64,000 nucleotides of DNA from Frateuria soli (GTDB lineage: Bacteria; Pseudomonadota; Gammaproteobacteria; Xanthomonadales; Rhodanobacteraceae), in assembly GCF_021117385.1 (NCBI RefSeq), contig NZ_CP088252.1:1116001-1180000 (forward strand), in the 5' to 3' direction. Below, one piece after another: positions 16,864-25,808 of this stretch (its first letter is position 1; every line of letters starts with the position of its first letter). Made by a program: the position numbers and the translations under genes. The notes beneath the pieces are model-generated. The model was not told the origin of the DNA. It made no database searches and saw nothing but the letters and a program-made list of their open reading frames with translations.

Positions 16864-17020
16864 GGGGTCTCCGCGAGGTCGGTCGAGCAACAGGCGCACC
16901 GCGCGCCTTCGGCTCGAAGACTAGCGCGCCTGAGGCGACATGCAACAGGGTTGTCGGCGCCGGCGTCTCGCGCGATGCTGGGCGCTTGCCGGTGAGACGA
17001 TGGCGATCGGTTTCGCTTCT

Positions 17021-17093
17021 TGTAGGAGCCCACTTGTGGGCGATGCCCTGCTGGTTCGTGTAGCAAGGGCATCGCCCACAAGTGGGCTCCTAC
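17021..17093. repeat. REP-like palindrome, copy 3
   Basis: Arms identical to copies 1 and 2 with a shorter centre (CTGCTGGTTCGTGTAGCAAG). It lies between the gcvR-like gene and bcp. Confidence 0.9.
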
Positions 17094-17118
17094 GGGAGCA
17101 CGTCGGCCGTTCCGTTGG

Positions 17119-17676
17119 TCAGAACTTGACCGGGTCCATGATCGCGTCGAGGTTGAGCCCGTCGCAGAGTTCCAGGAAATCGTCGCGCAAGGTAGCGAGG
17201 TGGATCTGGGACGGGATGCCGATGGTGATCTGCGCCTGGAACATCTGCGCGCCGGTCTGCATCGCCTGGTAGCGCATCGAGCTCAGCTGTTCGACGCGGA
17301 TGTCATGGCGAGTGAAGAACTCGACCACCTTGACCAGGATGCCGGGGCGGTCGGCCGCCACCACTTCGACCAGATAGGGCAGCAGCGAACCGTTCTGCTC
17401 GCGCGGGCCGGTGCGGTAGTGCGACAGACGCAGTTCCTCGTCGCGACCGAGCTTGGCCAGCGCGGTTTCCAGCTTCGCGATGGCGTCCCACGAGCCGGCG
17501 GCGAGCATCAGCAGCGAAGTGTCGTTGCCGATGGTCGACACGCGTGCGTCGGCCAGGCTGCAGCCGGCGTCGGCGATGCGCTTGGTCAGCGTGAGCAGCG
17601 GCGCGCGCGATGCCGGGGTCAGCGCGTGGATCAGCAGCTGGTTGTCGTTGCCGGCGCGCGCGGAGGGACGGTTCAA
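17119..17676 (-). CDS. gcvR: GcvR-like ACT-domain regulator
   Basis: 185 residues with two ACT domains in tandem: residues ~13-85 (NQLLIHALTPASRAPLLTL) and ~98-180 (LVEVVAADRPGILVKVVEFF). In E. coli GcvR works with GcvA to repress the glycine cleavage operon when glycine is low. The order gcvR-bcp opposite dapA is familiar from gammaproteobacteria, which supports the name. No gcv genes are in the window, so its actual target is unknown. Confidence 0.85.
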   Translation of the reverse strand: MNRPSARAGNDNQLLIHALTPASRAPLLTLTKRIADAGCSLADARVSTIGNDTSLLMLAAGSWDAIAKLETALAKLGRDEELRLSHYRTGPREQNGSLLPYLVEVVAADRPGILVKVVEFFTRHDIRVEQLSSMRYQAMQTGAQMFQAQITIGIPSQIHLATLRDDFLELCDGLNLDAIMDPVKF

Positions 17677-17842
17677 GGGAGGCTACCTGTCAGGGAATCC
17701 CGCAAGGCGGAATCCGGCCAGCTTAGCCGGGATATGCGGGAAATCGTAGGGTGGGACGGGGTTCTCCCCCGCGAACCCTCCCTTTCCCTGTTCAGCGGCC
17801 GCCGGTAACATCCTTCGCTTGCCTTCAGGCCGGAATCGCGTC

Positions 17843-18736
17843 TTGGACATTCGTGGAAGCATCTGCGCGCTGGCGACACCGTTTGCCAGCGATGGCTCGC
17901 TCGACCTGCCGGCCTTCGGGCGGCTGATCGACCACCAGCTTGCCGGGGGCACGCAAGCGCTGGTGGTCGCCGGGTCGACCGGCGAGGCGCACATGCTCGA
18001 GCATGACGAATTCGACCGCTTGCTGGCCTTCGCGGTCGAGCGTGCCGCCGGCCGCGTGCCGGTGATAGCTGGTACCGGCGAGGCCGGGACTGCACGCACC
18101 GTGGCGCAGACCCGGCGCGCCGCTTCGCTGGGTGCCGACGCGGCACTGGTGGTTGCGCCCTATTACGTGCGCCCGACCCAGGAAGGCCTGCGCCGGCATT
18201 ACCTCGAGGTGGCCGAACACGGCGGCCTGCCGTTGCTGCTCTACAACGTGCCCACCCGTACCGCGTGCGACCTGCTGCCGGAGACCGTGGCGCAGTTGCG
18301 CGACCATCCGGCCATCCTCGGCATCAAGGAGGCGGTCGCCAGCGAGGAGCGCATCCATACGCTTGCGGAACTTGCGCGCGCGGATTTCGTCTACCTGTCC
18401 GGCGACGACGGTACGGCAGGCAAGGCCATGCTGGCCGGCGCGGCCGGTACCGTCTCGGTGGTGGCCAACCTGGTGCCGCAGGCGTTCCGCGCGCTGTGCG
18501 ATGCGGCCACGGCGGGCGACCGCGAGGCGACCGGGCGCGCGCACGACCGGCTCGATCCGCTGGTGCAGGCGCTCAACTGCGCGCCCAACCCGATCCCGGT
18601 GAAGGCCATGCTGCCGGCGCTGGGGCTAGGCTCGGCGCGGCCGCGGCTGCCGCTGGTCGAGCTGGCCGACGGCCCGGACCGCCAGCGCCTGCACGAAGCG
18701 CTGTCCGCTCTGGCATCCTTGGCGGCCGTCGCCTGA
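17843..18736 (+). CDS. dapA: 4-hydroxy-tetrahydrodipicolinate synthase
   Basis: About 297 residues from TTG 17843 (LDIRGSICALATPF); a TTG eight codons earlier is also in frame. It condenses pyruvate with aspartate semialdehyde in lysine and peptidoglycan synthesis. Seen: GSTGEAHML (substrate loop), APYYVRPTQEGLRRHY (catalytic Tyr) and LGIKEAVASEE (Schiff-base Lys). It is divergent from gcvR and followed by the bamC-like gene, a well-known pairing. Its substrate is made by the asd gene at 41.7 kb. The start codon is uncertain because neither candidate has a strong ribosome-binding site. Confidence 0.94.
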   Translation: MDIRGSICALATPFASDGSLDLPAFGRLIDHQLAGGTQALVVAGSTGEAHMLEHDEFDRLLAFAVERAAGRVPVIAGTGEAGTARTVAQTRRAASLGADAALVVAPYYVRPTQEGLRRHYLEVAEHGGLPLLLYNVPTRTACDLLPETVAQLRDHPAILGIKEAVASEERIHTLAELARADFVYLSGDDGTAGKAMLAGAAGTVSVVANLVPQAFRALCDAATAGDREATGRAHDRLDPLVQALNCAPNPIPVKAMLPALGLGSARPRLPLVELADGPDRQRLHEALSALASLAAVA

Positions 18737-18777
18737 TCTTCCGGCTGCTGCTCGATCCATCTACGGAAAAACATTCC

Positions 18778-19356
18778 ATGAAGAAAAGCTCGCTCGTCGT
18801 CACCCTGCCGGCCCTGGTCCTGAGCGGCCTGCTGCTTTCCGGTTGCGGCATGTTCCGCTCGCACAAGGCCTGGGAGACCGCGCGCCAGGAATCGCCGCTG
18901 GAAATCCCGCCGGGGCTGGACACGCCGCCGGCCAGTGATGCGCTGGTGATTCCGCCGCCGGGCGCGAACAACCCGACCTCCGCGGGCGCCACGGCCGACG
19001 TCGGCAGCATCGGCGGCACGATCGCCGACGGCTTCGTGCTGCCCGACAGCCTGGACAATGCCTATCGCCGGGTCGGCGAGGCGCTGGCCGACGTGGGCCA
19101 GGTCACCGCGAGGGACGAGGGTGCGCACTCGTATACGGTCAACGTGGCCGCTGCACCGGCCAGGAAGCGCGGCTTCTTCAGCCGCCTGTTCCATCGCAGC
19201 GGCAAGGGCGATGCCGCCACCGCCGGCAAGGCCTCACGCCAGGTGCAGGTGAGCGTCACCGCCAGCGGCGATAGCGCCAGCGAAGTGCGCGCACAAGGCC
19301 AGGCCGCGGCGGTGGCCAAGGTGGTCGATGCGTTGAAGGCGAAGCTCGGCGTTTGA
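18778..19356 (+). CDS. bamC: BamC-like outer-membrane assembly lipoprotein
   Basis: 192 residues from ATG 18778. The lipobox LLLSGC puts the lipid-modified Cys at residue 23. The mature N terminus has the PLEIPPGLDTPP stretch resembling the conserved unstructured BamC region. One helix-grip-like domain follows (YRRVGEALADVGQVT … VQVSVTASG). It is shorter than E. coli BamC (344 residues), which has two such domains. Together with its position directly after dapA, this supports a BamC-like role in the Bam complex. The residues AAAPARKRGFFSRLFHRSGK form a basic insert. Confidence 0.75.
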   Translation: MKKSSLVVTLPALVLSGLLLSGCGMFRSHKAWETARQESPLEIPPGLDTPPASDALVIPPPGANNPTSAGATADVGSIGGTIADGFVLPDSLDNAYRRVGEALADVGQVTARDEGAHSYTVNVAAAPARKRGFFSRLFHRSGKGDAATAGKASRQVQVSVTASGDSASEVRAQGQAAAVAKVVDALKAKLGV

Positions 19357-19382
19357 TCGCCGGGGCCTTTGCAGCAACTCCG

Positions 19383-19406
19383 AACGCCGCCTCCGGGCGG
19401 CGTTTT
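19383..19406 (+). terminator. Terminator after the bamC-like gene
   Basis: Stem ACGCCGCC-TCCG-GGCGGCGT followed by TTTTCC. It would end dapA-bamC transcription. Confidence 0.8.
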
Positions 19407-19425
19407 CCGTAGCGGCCACGGCCTC

Positions 19426-19497
19426 TGTAGGAGCCCACTTGTGGGCGATGCACTTGCCGGTCACCCGCAAGGGCGTCGCCCACAAGCGGTTCTTGCA
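19426..19497. repeat. REP-like palindrome, copy 4 (decayed)
   Basis: The left arm TGTAGGAGCCCACTTGTGGG is intact. The right arm has changed (GTCGCCCACAAGCGGTTCTTGCA), so the palindrome is imperfect. It lies between the convergent bamC-like and fdxA terminators. Confidence 0.85.
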
Positions 19498-19522
19498 GGG
19501 GATCGGTCGGGCGGCAGCGGAA

Positions 19523-19548
19523 ACAGAAACGCCGCCCGGGGGCGGCGT
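19523..19548 (-). terminator. Terminator after fdxA
   Basis: On the minus strand the stem ACGCCGCCCCCGGGCGGCGT is followed by TTCTGTTTC. Confidence 0.72.
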
Positions 19549-19570
19549 CGTGCATCGGTGGGCGGTCGGC

Positions 19571-19894
19571 TCAGCGCTCCAGCAGCCTGAGCTTGTCCGG
19601 CTTGCCTTCCCACTCCTTGGCGTCGGGCAGGCCATCCTTGCGTTCGGTGATCACCGGCCAGTCGCGCGACAGTTCGGCATTGATCGCAACGAACTGCTCC
19701 TGTCCGGCCGGCACGTCGTCCTCCGGATAGATCGCATTGATCGGGCACTCCGGCTCGCACAGGGTGCAGTCGATGCACTCGTCCGGATTGATCACCAGGA
19801 AATTCGGGCCTTCGTGGAAGGCATCGACCGGACAGACCTCGACACAATCGGTGTACTTGCACTTGATGCAGTTGTCGGTGACGACAAAGGTCAT
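19571..19894 (-). CDS. fdxA: Seven-iron ferredoxin FdxA
   Basis: 107 residues, the usual length for FdxA. The N-terminal half carries [19 protein letters not shown] and the second motif [17 protein letters not shown], together ligating one [3Fe-4S] and one [4Fe-4S] cluster. The long C-terminal tail (…[17 protein letters not shown]) is typical of the Azotobacter FdI/FdxA family. It is a small cytoplasmic electron carrier whose partner is unknown. It is monocistronic, with a terminator just downstream. Confidence 0.95.
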   Translation of the reverse strand: MTFVVTDNCIKCKYTDCVEVCPVDAFHEGPNFLVINPDECIDCTLCEPECPINAIYPEDDVPAGQEQFVAINAELSRDWPVITERKDGLPDAKEWEGKPDKLRLLER

Positions 19895-20073
19895 GGGCGG
19901 CTTCGAGTCGGCTGTAGAGAAAGCGCTGTCTGCTCGAAATGCCGAGCCGGAGCGCTGTTCCTTGTGAAAAGTGCGGCCATGGATGGCCGCTTCCAGTCTA
20001 GCCGATAGCCAAAGCTAAGGGTCTACCGAGGCCCTTCCAGACAGCGGCAATCATGGAAGATTGCACAAATAAA

Positions 20074-20149
20074 TGGCGCTCCCTACGAGGTTCGAACTCG
20101 TGTTCCCGCCTTGAGAGGGCGGTGTCCTGGGCCACTAGACGAAGGGAGC
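20074..20149 (-). tRNA. tRNA-Glu (anticodon CTC)
   Basis: 76 bases on the minus strand. The acceptor stem is GCTCCCT/AGGGAGC with discriminator G and an encoded CCA. The anticodon arm is CCGCC-CTCTCAA-GGCGG, with anticodon CTC reading GAG. The T arm is ACGAG-TTCGAAC-CTCGT. It reads GAG, a very common codon in a GC-rich genome. It lies opposite the leader of pcnB. Confidence 0.95.
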
Positions 20150-20361
20150 GCAGAGCTGCGAGGCGCGCTAGTATAGCGAAATTGTTTCGCCCGGCAATGC
20201 CTCGTGAAGAGTTCTTCGCGCGCCGTCCGGAACAGGCCGCGCCGGCACCCGAGGCCGCGCGGACGGACCGCCCGCGTTGCGCGGCGTTGTGTGCATCGGC
20301 GCCATGCGCCGCCAAGGATCCAGACCGCTTGAACCCTGAAGCAAGGACTTCCATCACGCCC

Positions 20362-21669
20362 ATGCCCGCGGTCGTTCCGCGCGAGCAGCACGTGATTTCC
20401 CGCAAGAACATCAGCAAGGCCGCGCTGCGCGTGCTCTACAGGCTGCACGACGCCGGCTACGACGCCTTCCTGGTCGGTGGCGCCGTGCGCGACCTGTTGC
20501 TGGGTGGCCATCCGAAGGACTTCGACGTGGCCACCAACGCCACGCCGGACGAGGTCAAGAAGCTGTTCCGCAACTGCCGCCTGATCGGCCGGCGCTTTCG
20601 CCTGGCGCACGTGGTGTTCGGACCCGAGATCATCGAGGTGGCCACCTTCCGCGGCACCGGCGAGGAAGACGCGCCCGAGGGCGATCGCCGCATCGTCGAT
20701 GGCCTGATCGTGCGCGACAACGTGTGGGGCTCCATCGAGGAGGACGCGGTGCGCCGCGACTTCCGCGTCAACGCGCTGTATTACGACATCAGCGATTTCT
20801 CGGTGCGCGACTACGTCGGCGGGATGCAGGATCTCGACAACCGCGTGTTGCACCTGATCGGCGACCCGGCCACGCGCTACCGCGAAGACCCGGTGCGCAT
20901 GCTGCGTGCGGCGCGACTGGCCGCCAAGCTCGGCTTCACCATCGATCCGAAGGCGTCCGCGCCGTTCGAGGAGCTGGGTCCGCTGCTGTGCGACGCGGCG
21001 CCGGCGCGCCTGTTCGACGAGTCGCTCAAGATGTTCCTGGCGGGCAATGGCCTGAAGAGCTTCCGCATGCTTGAACAGTGCGGGTTGCTGAAGTTCCTGT
21101 TCCCGGCCACCGCGCGCGCACTGAAGCGTGGCGACGCTGCGCTGCGTTCGCTGATCGAGCAGGGCCTGGCCAATACCGACGAGCGCATCGCCGAAGGCAA
21201 GTCGGTGACGCCGGCGTTCCTGTTCGCCGTGCTGCTGTGGGGCGAGGTGCGCGACCTGGCGCATGCCTCGATGGCCAGGGGCGCCGATGGCGGCGAGGCC
21301 TGGGCGCGCGCCGCCGCGCACGTGGTGGGCGAGCAGTGCCAGCGCGTGGCGATTCCGCGCCGCTTCACCATCACGATGGAGGAGATCTGGTCGCTGCAGC
21401 CGCGCTTCGAACAGATCCAGCGCAAGCGGGTATTCCGGCTGATGGCTCACCCGCGTTTCCGCGCCGCGTTCGATTTCCTGCTGCTGCGCGCAGCCGAGTC
21501 GCCCGCGTTGCGCGAACTGGGACAGTGGTGGGCGCATGCGCAGCAACTGCCGCAGGAGGTGCTGGCCGCGGCGTTGCCGGCCACGGGGGGCGCGTCCACC
21601 GGCACGGTCGTCGCGGCACCACGCAAGCGTCGGCGTCGCAAGCCGTCGGGCAAGTCCGGCTCCGCTTGA
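20362..21669 (+). CDS. pcnB: Poly(A) polymerase I
   Basis: About 435 residues from ATG 20362 (MPAVVPREQHVISRKNIS), with AAGGA upstream. An in-frame ATG at 20197 would add 55 residues of poor complexity. PcnB adds 3' poly(A) tails that promote RNA decay. The nucleotidyltransferase domain shows LVGGAVRDLLLGGHPKDFDV with the metal-binding DxD, then the RNA-binding domains, and a basic C-terminal tail RKRRRRKPSGKSG. PREQHVISRKNIS is characteristic of PcnB and separates it from CCA-adding enzymes. folK follows 10 bases downstream. Confidence 0.94.
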   Translation: MPAVVPREQHVISRKNISKAALRVLYRLHDAGYDAFLVGGAVRDLLLGGHPKDFDVATNATPDEVKKLFRNCRLIGRRFRLAHVVFGPEIIEVATFRGTGEEDAPEGDRRIVDGLIVRDNVWGSIEEDAVRRDFRVNALYYDISDFSVRDYVGGMQDLDNRVLHLIGDPATRYREDPVRMLRAARLAAKLGFTIDPKASAPFEELGPLLCDAAPARLFDESLKMFLAGNGLKSFRMLEQCGLLKFLFPATARALKRGDAALRSLIEQGLANTDERIAEGKSVTPAFLFAVLLWGEVRDLAHASMARGADGGEAWARAAAHVVGEQCQRVAIPRRFTITMEEIWSLQPRFEQIQRKRVFRLMAHPRFRAAFDFLLLRAAESPALRELGQWWAHAQQLPQEVLAAALPATGGASTGTVVAAPRKRRRRKPSGKSGSA

Positions 21670-21679
21670 TCGGTCACGC

Positions 21680-22162
21680 ATGACGCGCGCTTTCGTTGCG
21701 CTCGGCGGAAACCTGGGCGACGTGCCGGAGACGCTGCGCCGGGCACTCGACGCGCTGGCCGCGTTGCCGCGCACGCGCCTGGTGGCGCACTCGCGCTTCT
21801 ACCGCACGCCACCGTGGGGGCTGCGCGAGCAGCCCCCGTTCATCAACGCCGCGGCGGAGCTGGAAACCACGCTCACGCCGCACCAGTTGCTGGCTGCGAT
21901 GCTGCAGATCGAGCGCGACGCGGGCCGCGTACGCGCAGGCGAGCGCTGGGGACCGCGGACGCTCGACCTGGACATTCTGCACATGGATGGCGAGGCACGG
22001 TACGACAAACGCCTGACCCTGCCGCACCCGCGCATCGCCGAGCGCGCCTTCGTGCTGCTCCCGCTGGCCGAGCTGGCGCCCGACCTGGAGTTGTCCGGCC
22101 AGGGCAGGGTGGACGCGCTGCTGGCCCTGGCAGACACCACCGGCTGCGAACCGCTGCCCTGA
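21680..22162 (+). CDS. folK: HPPK, folate biosynthesis
   Basis: 160 residues from ATG 21680. It transfers pyrophosphate from ATP to 6-hydroxymethyl-7,8-dihydropterin. Seen: VALGGNLGDVPETL (N-terminal loop), QPPFINAAAELET, and GERWGPRTLDLDIL with the metal-binding DLD motif. It is immediately downstream of pcnB and upstream of panB, the common proteobacterial order. Confidence 0.95.
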   Translation: MTRAFVALGGNLGDVPETLRRALDALAALPRTRLVAHSRFYRTPPWGLREQPPFINAAAELETTLTPHQLLAAMLQIERDAGRVRAGERWGPRTLDLDILHMDGEARYDKRLTLPHPRIAERAFVLLPLAELAPDLELSGQGRVDALLALADTTGCEPLP

Positions 22163-22317
22163 TAGGCGCCTCCTTGCAAGCGGTGCTTCTTGTGCCCGCG
22201 GCCGAGCAGGGCAGGTGCCTCGCCCGCGAGGGGTTCCCGCCAGGGCTGGCCGCCGTGCTTGGCCTTTGGCGCCCGGGCGCCGGATAATCGGCCGTTCGCC
22301 CATCCCGAGGAAGTGCC

Positions 22318-23148
22318 GTGTACGTGGACAACGCCAGCGTTCCCGCCCGCAAGCCGGTCACCGTGCCGGGCCTTCGGGCGATGAAGGCGCAGGGACGCAG
22401 GATCGTCATGCTGACCGCCTACGACGCCAGCTTCGCCTGGCAGGTCGAGGCCGCCGGCGTGGACGTGGCGCTGGTCGGCGATTCGCTGGGCATGGTGGTG
22501 CAGGGTCATCGCAGCACGCTGCCGGTGACCCTGGAGGACATGGTCTACCACACCCGTGCGGTGGCGCGCGGCCTGCAATCCACTCTACTGGTCGCCGATC
22601 TGCCGTTCATGGCCGACCGCGACGTGGCGCATACGCTGGAAGCAGCCGCGCGGCTGGTCGGCGAGGCGGGCGCGGCGGCGGTGAAGATCGAGGGGGCCGC
22701 GCCGCATATCCTCGACGCCATCGCCACGTTGACCGCCCGTGCGGTGCCGGTGTGCGCGCACCTGGGGCTGACGCCGCAGTCGGTGCACAAGTTCGGCGGT
22801 TTCCGCATCCAGGGACGCGAACAGGAGGCGGCCGACCGCGTACTTGCCGAGGCGCTCGCCGTACAGTCCGCCGGCGCCGATCTGCTGGTGCTCGAGGGTG
22901 TGCCCAGCGCGCTGGGCGAGCGGATCACCCGGGCGGTGCAAATCCCCGTGATCGGCATCGGGGCCGGCCCGCATTGCGACGGCCAGGTGCTGGTGATCTA
23001 CGACATGCTGGGCATCACCCCGGGCAAGCGACCCAAGTTCAGCAAGGATTTCCTCGCCGGTCGCAATTCTGTCGCCGAGGCCATTGCCGCCTTTGCCGCG
23101 GATGTGCGCAGTGGCGCTTTTCCGGCGCCGGAACATTGCTTCGACTGA
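22318..23148 (+). CDS. panB: Ketopantoate hydroxymethyltransferase
   Basis: 276 residues from GTG 22318 with GAGGAAG upstream. It makes ketopantoate from alpha-ketoisovalerate and methylene-tetrahydrofolate, the first step to pantothenate. Seen: MLTAYDASFAW, VGDSLGMVVQGH (metal/substrate site), KIEGA, and IGIGAGPHCDGQVLVIYDML. folK just upstream supplies the folate pathway. panC follows 18 bases downstream. Confidence 0.96.
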   Translation: MYVDNASVPARKPVTVPGLRAMKAQGRRIVMLTAYDASFAWQVEAAGVDVALVGDSLGMVVQGHRSTLPVTLEDMVYHTRAVARGLQSTLLVADLPFMADRDVAHTLEAAARLVGEAGAAAVKIEGAAPHILDAIATLTARAVPVCAHLGLTPQSVHKFGGFRIQGREQEAADRVLAEALAVQSAGADLLVLEGVPSALGERITRAVQIPVIGIGAGPHCDGQVLVIYDMLGITPGKRPKFSKDFLAGRNSVAEAIAAFAADVRSGAFPAPEHCFD

Positions 23149-23166
23149 TCACCAGGTAACCATCCC

Positions 23167-24012
23167 ATGCAGACAGTGCAAGACGCCGCCGGTTTGCGCG
23201 CGGCCATTCGTGGCTGGCGCGTCCAGGGCCAGACCGTCGGTTTCGTGCCCACGATGGGAAATCTGCACGAAGGCCACCACTCGCTGATCAAGCTGGCGCG
23301 CGCGCGCGCCGACCGCGTGGTGGCGAGCGTGTTCGTCAATCCAACCCAGTTTGGCCCGGGCGAGGACTTCGAGCGCTATCCGCGCACGCTTGCCCAGGAC
23401 CAGGCCGGCCTGGCCGAGATGGACTGTGACCTGCTGTTCGCGCCGGATGTCTCCACCATCTATCCGTTCGGCGCCGGACAAAGCGTGCGCGTGAGCGTGC
23501 CAGGCATCACCGACATCCTGGAGGGGGCGCACCGGCCGGGCCATTTCGACGGCGTGGCCACGGTGGTGTGCAAGCTCTTCAACCTGGTGCAGCCGGACGT
23601 CGCGGTGTTCGGCCAGAAGGATTTCCAGCAGCTGAAGGTGATCGAACGGATGGTGCGCGACCTGTCGTTGCCGCTGAAGGTGGTCGCCGCGCCGACCTTG
23701 CGCGCAGCCGACGGCCTGGCGCTCAGTTCCCGCAACCAGTACCTGTCGCAGGCCGAACGCGCGTTGGCGCCGCAGATCCACGAGACGCTGCTGAAGATGC
23801 GCGAGTTGCTGGAGAAGGGCCATGCGCGCAAGGTGATCGAACAGGCCGCGGCTTCGACGCTGGGACGCGCGGGTTTCCTGCCGGACTATGCGGTGATCCG
23901 TCGCGCCGAAGACCTGGCCGAACCGGCGGACGACGAGCACCAGGGCCTGGTCGCGCTGATCGCCGCACGCCTGGGCAGCACGCGGCTGATCGACAACCTG
24001 CCGTTCGATTGA
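23167..24012 (+). CDS. panC: Pantothenate synthetase
   Basis: 281 residues from ATG 23167. It joins pantoate and beta-alanine using ATP. Seen: VPTMGNLHEGHHSL (HIGH-like), VFVNPTQFGPGEDF, GQKDFQQLKVI and LSSRNQYLS (KMSKS-like). It is the last gene of the pcnB-folK-panB-panC block. panD, which often follows, is absent: a REP-like palindrome and a gene on the other strand come next, so beta-alanine must be supplied from elsewhere. Confidence 0.96.
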   Translation: MQTVQDAAGLRAAIRGWRVQGQTVGFVPTMGNLHEGHHSLIKLARARADRVVASVFVNPTQFGPGEDFERYPRTLAQDQAGLAEMDCDLLFAPDVSTIYPFGAGQSVRVSVPGITDILEGAHRPGHFDGVATVVCKLFNLVQPDVAVFGQKDFQQLKVIERMVRDLSLPLKVVAAPTLRAADGLALSSRNQYLSQAERALAPQIHETLLKMRELLEKGHARKVIEQAAASTLGRAGFLPDYAVIRRAEDLAEPADDEHQGLVALIAARLGSTRLIDNLPFD

Positions 24013-24025
24013 CGCCCCGCTCCCC

Positions 24026-24097
24026 GTAGGAGCCCACTTGTGGGCGATGCTGTTATTACGCCACGCAAAAAAGCATCGCCCACAAGTGGGCTCCTAC
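24026..24097. repeat. REP-like palindrome, copy 5
   Basis: Arms as in copy 1 around a short AT-rich centre (TGTTATTACGCCACGCAAAA). It lies between the convergent panC and DUF2147 genes. Confidence 0.9.
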
Positions 24098-24108
24098 GGG
24101 AAAGCGTC

Positions 24109-24555
24109 TTACTCCTGGCGCTCCCACACCTGGCTGCGGCCCAGCAGCGCGAAGCCCACGTAGCCGTGCACGTCCAGCTTCTGCCCGCCGTCGAGCATCT
24201 TCAGCCTGACCTTGTAGGTCTTGCCGTTGTGCGGATCGAGGATCTTGCCGCCGTCCCATACGTCGCCATCGCGGCTGACGCCCCACATGATCACCATGCC
24301 TTCGACCGGCTGGTTCTTGCGTTCGCCCTCGCACTTGCGGCAGAGCGGGTGCGGGCCCTCGTCCGATTGCAGCACGGTGAGCACCTTGGCCTGCAGTTCC
24401 CCGTTCTGCTCGGTGATCTGCACGATCGACTTCGGCTTGCCGGTGGCGTCGTCGATGGTCTTCCAGGTGCCGACCGGGGTGTCGTTGGCGGCCAAGACGG
24501 CGGTGCTGCCGAGCAGCAGGCCGGCGGCAAGCGCCAGGCGGAACAGTTGCTTCAT
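24109..24555 (-). CDS. DUF2147 family secreted protein
   Basis: 148 residues with a Sec signal peptide (MKQLFRLALAAGLLLGSTAVLA). The mature protein has the DUF2147 features: PVGTWKTIDDATGKPKSIVQ at the start, a PLCRKCEGERKNQPVEGMVI block with two cysteines, then WDGGKILDPHNGKTYKVRLK. It is a small periplasmic beta-barrel-like family of unknown function. It stands alone, convergent with panC. Confidence 0.88.
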   Translation of the reverse strand: MKQLFRLALAAGLLLGSTAVLAANDTPVGTWKTIDDATGKPKSIVQITEQNGELQAKVLTVLQSDEGPHPLCRKCEGERKNQPVEGMVIMWGVSRDGDVWDGGKILDPHNGKTYKVRLKMLDGGQKLDVHGYVGFALLGRSQVWERQE

Positions 24556-24713
24556 GGTTGCCCTCCCGTACGAAAGCGTACGGTGCGCAGACTGGCGAGC
24601 CGTCGCGGGGCCGTCAAGCTGCGTTGCGCAACGCCCGCGCGATGACCTGCATCAGCCGGGGCGGTGGCCATGGCTGGCATAATGGACGGTCTTCGAACCT
24701 AGAAGTTTCTCCC

Positions 24714-25808
24714 ATGAGCGAAGTGAACGAGGCGCGCGTGCGCCAACTGCTCGGCGACCTGGTCGACCCGCACACCGGCGCGCCCGTCGCCGATGCCGTG
24801 CGGGCGGTGGGCGTCGACGGCGCGCGGGTGTCGGTGGACATCCAGCTGGGTTATCCGGCCGCGTCGGTCGCCGACCAGCTGGCGATGCGCGTGCGCCAGG
24901 CGCTGGAGGCCGATCCGGCGATCGAGGCGGCCAGCGTATCGATCGCCAGCCGCATCCAGCCGCACAAGGTACAGGGCGTGCTGGCGCCGCTGCCGAACGT
25001 CAAGAACATCATCGTGGTCGCCTCCGGCAAGGGCGGCGTGGGCAAGTCGACGGTATCGGCGAACCTGGCGCTGGCGCTCAAGGCCGAGGGCGCGCGGGTC
25101 GGCGTGCTGGATGCGGACATCTACGGCCCCAGCCAGCCGCGCATGCTCGGCATCGAGGGCAAGCCGCAGTCGCCCGACGGCAAGAGCATCACGCCCATGG
25201 AAGCCCACGGATTGCAGGCGATGTCGATCGGCTTCCTGGTCGATCCGGAGACGCCGATGATCTGGCGCGGCCCGATGGTCACCCAGGCGATGATGCAACT
25301 GCTCGGCGACACCCGCTGGGACATGCTCGACTACCTGGTGGTCGACCTGCCGCCGGGCACCGGCGACATCCAGCTCACGCTCTCGCAGAAGGTACCGGTG
25401 GCCGGCGCGGTGATCGTCACCACGCCGCAGGACATCGCCCTGCTCGATGCGATCAAGGCGCTGAAGATGTTCGAGAAGGTCGAGGTGCCGGTGCTGGGCC
25501 TGGTCGAGAACATGGCAACCCACGTCTGCTCCAACTGCGGCCACGAGGAGCACGTGTTCGGCAGTGGTGGCGGCACGCGCATGGCCGAGCAGTACGCCAT
25601 CCCTTACCTGGGCTCGCTGCCGCTGGATATCCGCATCCGCGAGCAGGCCGACGGCGGCACGCCGACGGTCGCGGCGATGCCTGATTCGGACCTTGCCGCG
25701 CGTTACCGCGAGATCGCGCGCAACGCCGCCGGCCGCCTTTCCCGCCAGCCGCGCAACAAGGCGCTGGGGCTGGGCAAAATCGTCGTGCAGAACGCGCCGC
25801 CCGCGTGA
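24714..25808 (+). CDS. mrp: Fe-S cluster carrier ATPase Mrp/ApbC
   Basis: 364 residues from ATG 24714; a -10-like GCATAAT lies ~35 bases upstream. The N-terminal ~90 residues form a MIP18-like domain (RQLLGDLVDPHTG). The deviant Walker A is ASGKGGVGKSTVSANLA (~105), followed by LDADIYGPSQPRMLG. The C-terminal CSNCG (CxxC) binds a bridging [4Fe-4S] cluster. Mrp proteins carry Fe-S clusters to apo-enzymes. It overlaps the next gene by four bases. Confidence 0.94.
   Translation: MSEVNEARVRQLLGDLVDPHTGAPVADAVRAVGVDGARVSVDIQLGYPAASVADQLAMRVRQALEADPAIEAASVSIASRIQPHKVQGVLAPLPNVKNIIVVASGKGGVGKSTVSANLALALKAEGARVGVLDADIYGPSQPRMLGIEGKPQSPDGKSITPMEAHGLQAMSIGFLVDPETPMIWRGPMVTQAMMQLLGDTRWDMLDYLVVDLPPGTGDIQLTLSQKVPVAGAVIVTTPQDIALLDAIKALKMFEKVEVPVLGLVENMATHVCSNCGHEEHVFGSGGGTRMAEQYAIPYLGSLPLDIRIREQADGGTPTVAAMPDSDLAARYREIARNAAGRLSRQPRNKALGLGKIVVQNAPPA

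Noticed and set aside
20197-20361. Longer N terminus for pcnB from ATG 20197
   Set aside because: The extra 55 residues are low-complexity and have no ribosome-binding site, while the family start region begins near 20362. It remains possible.
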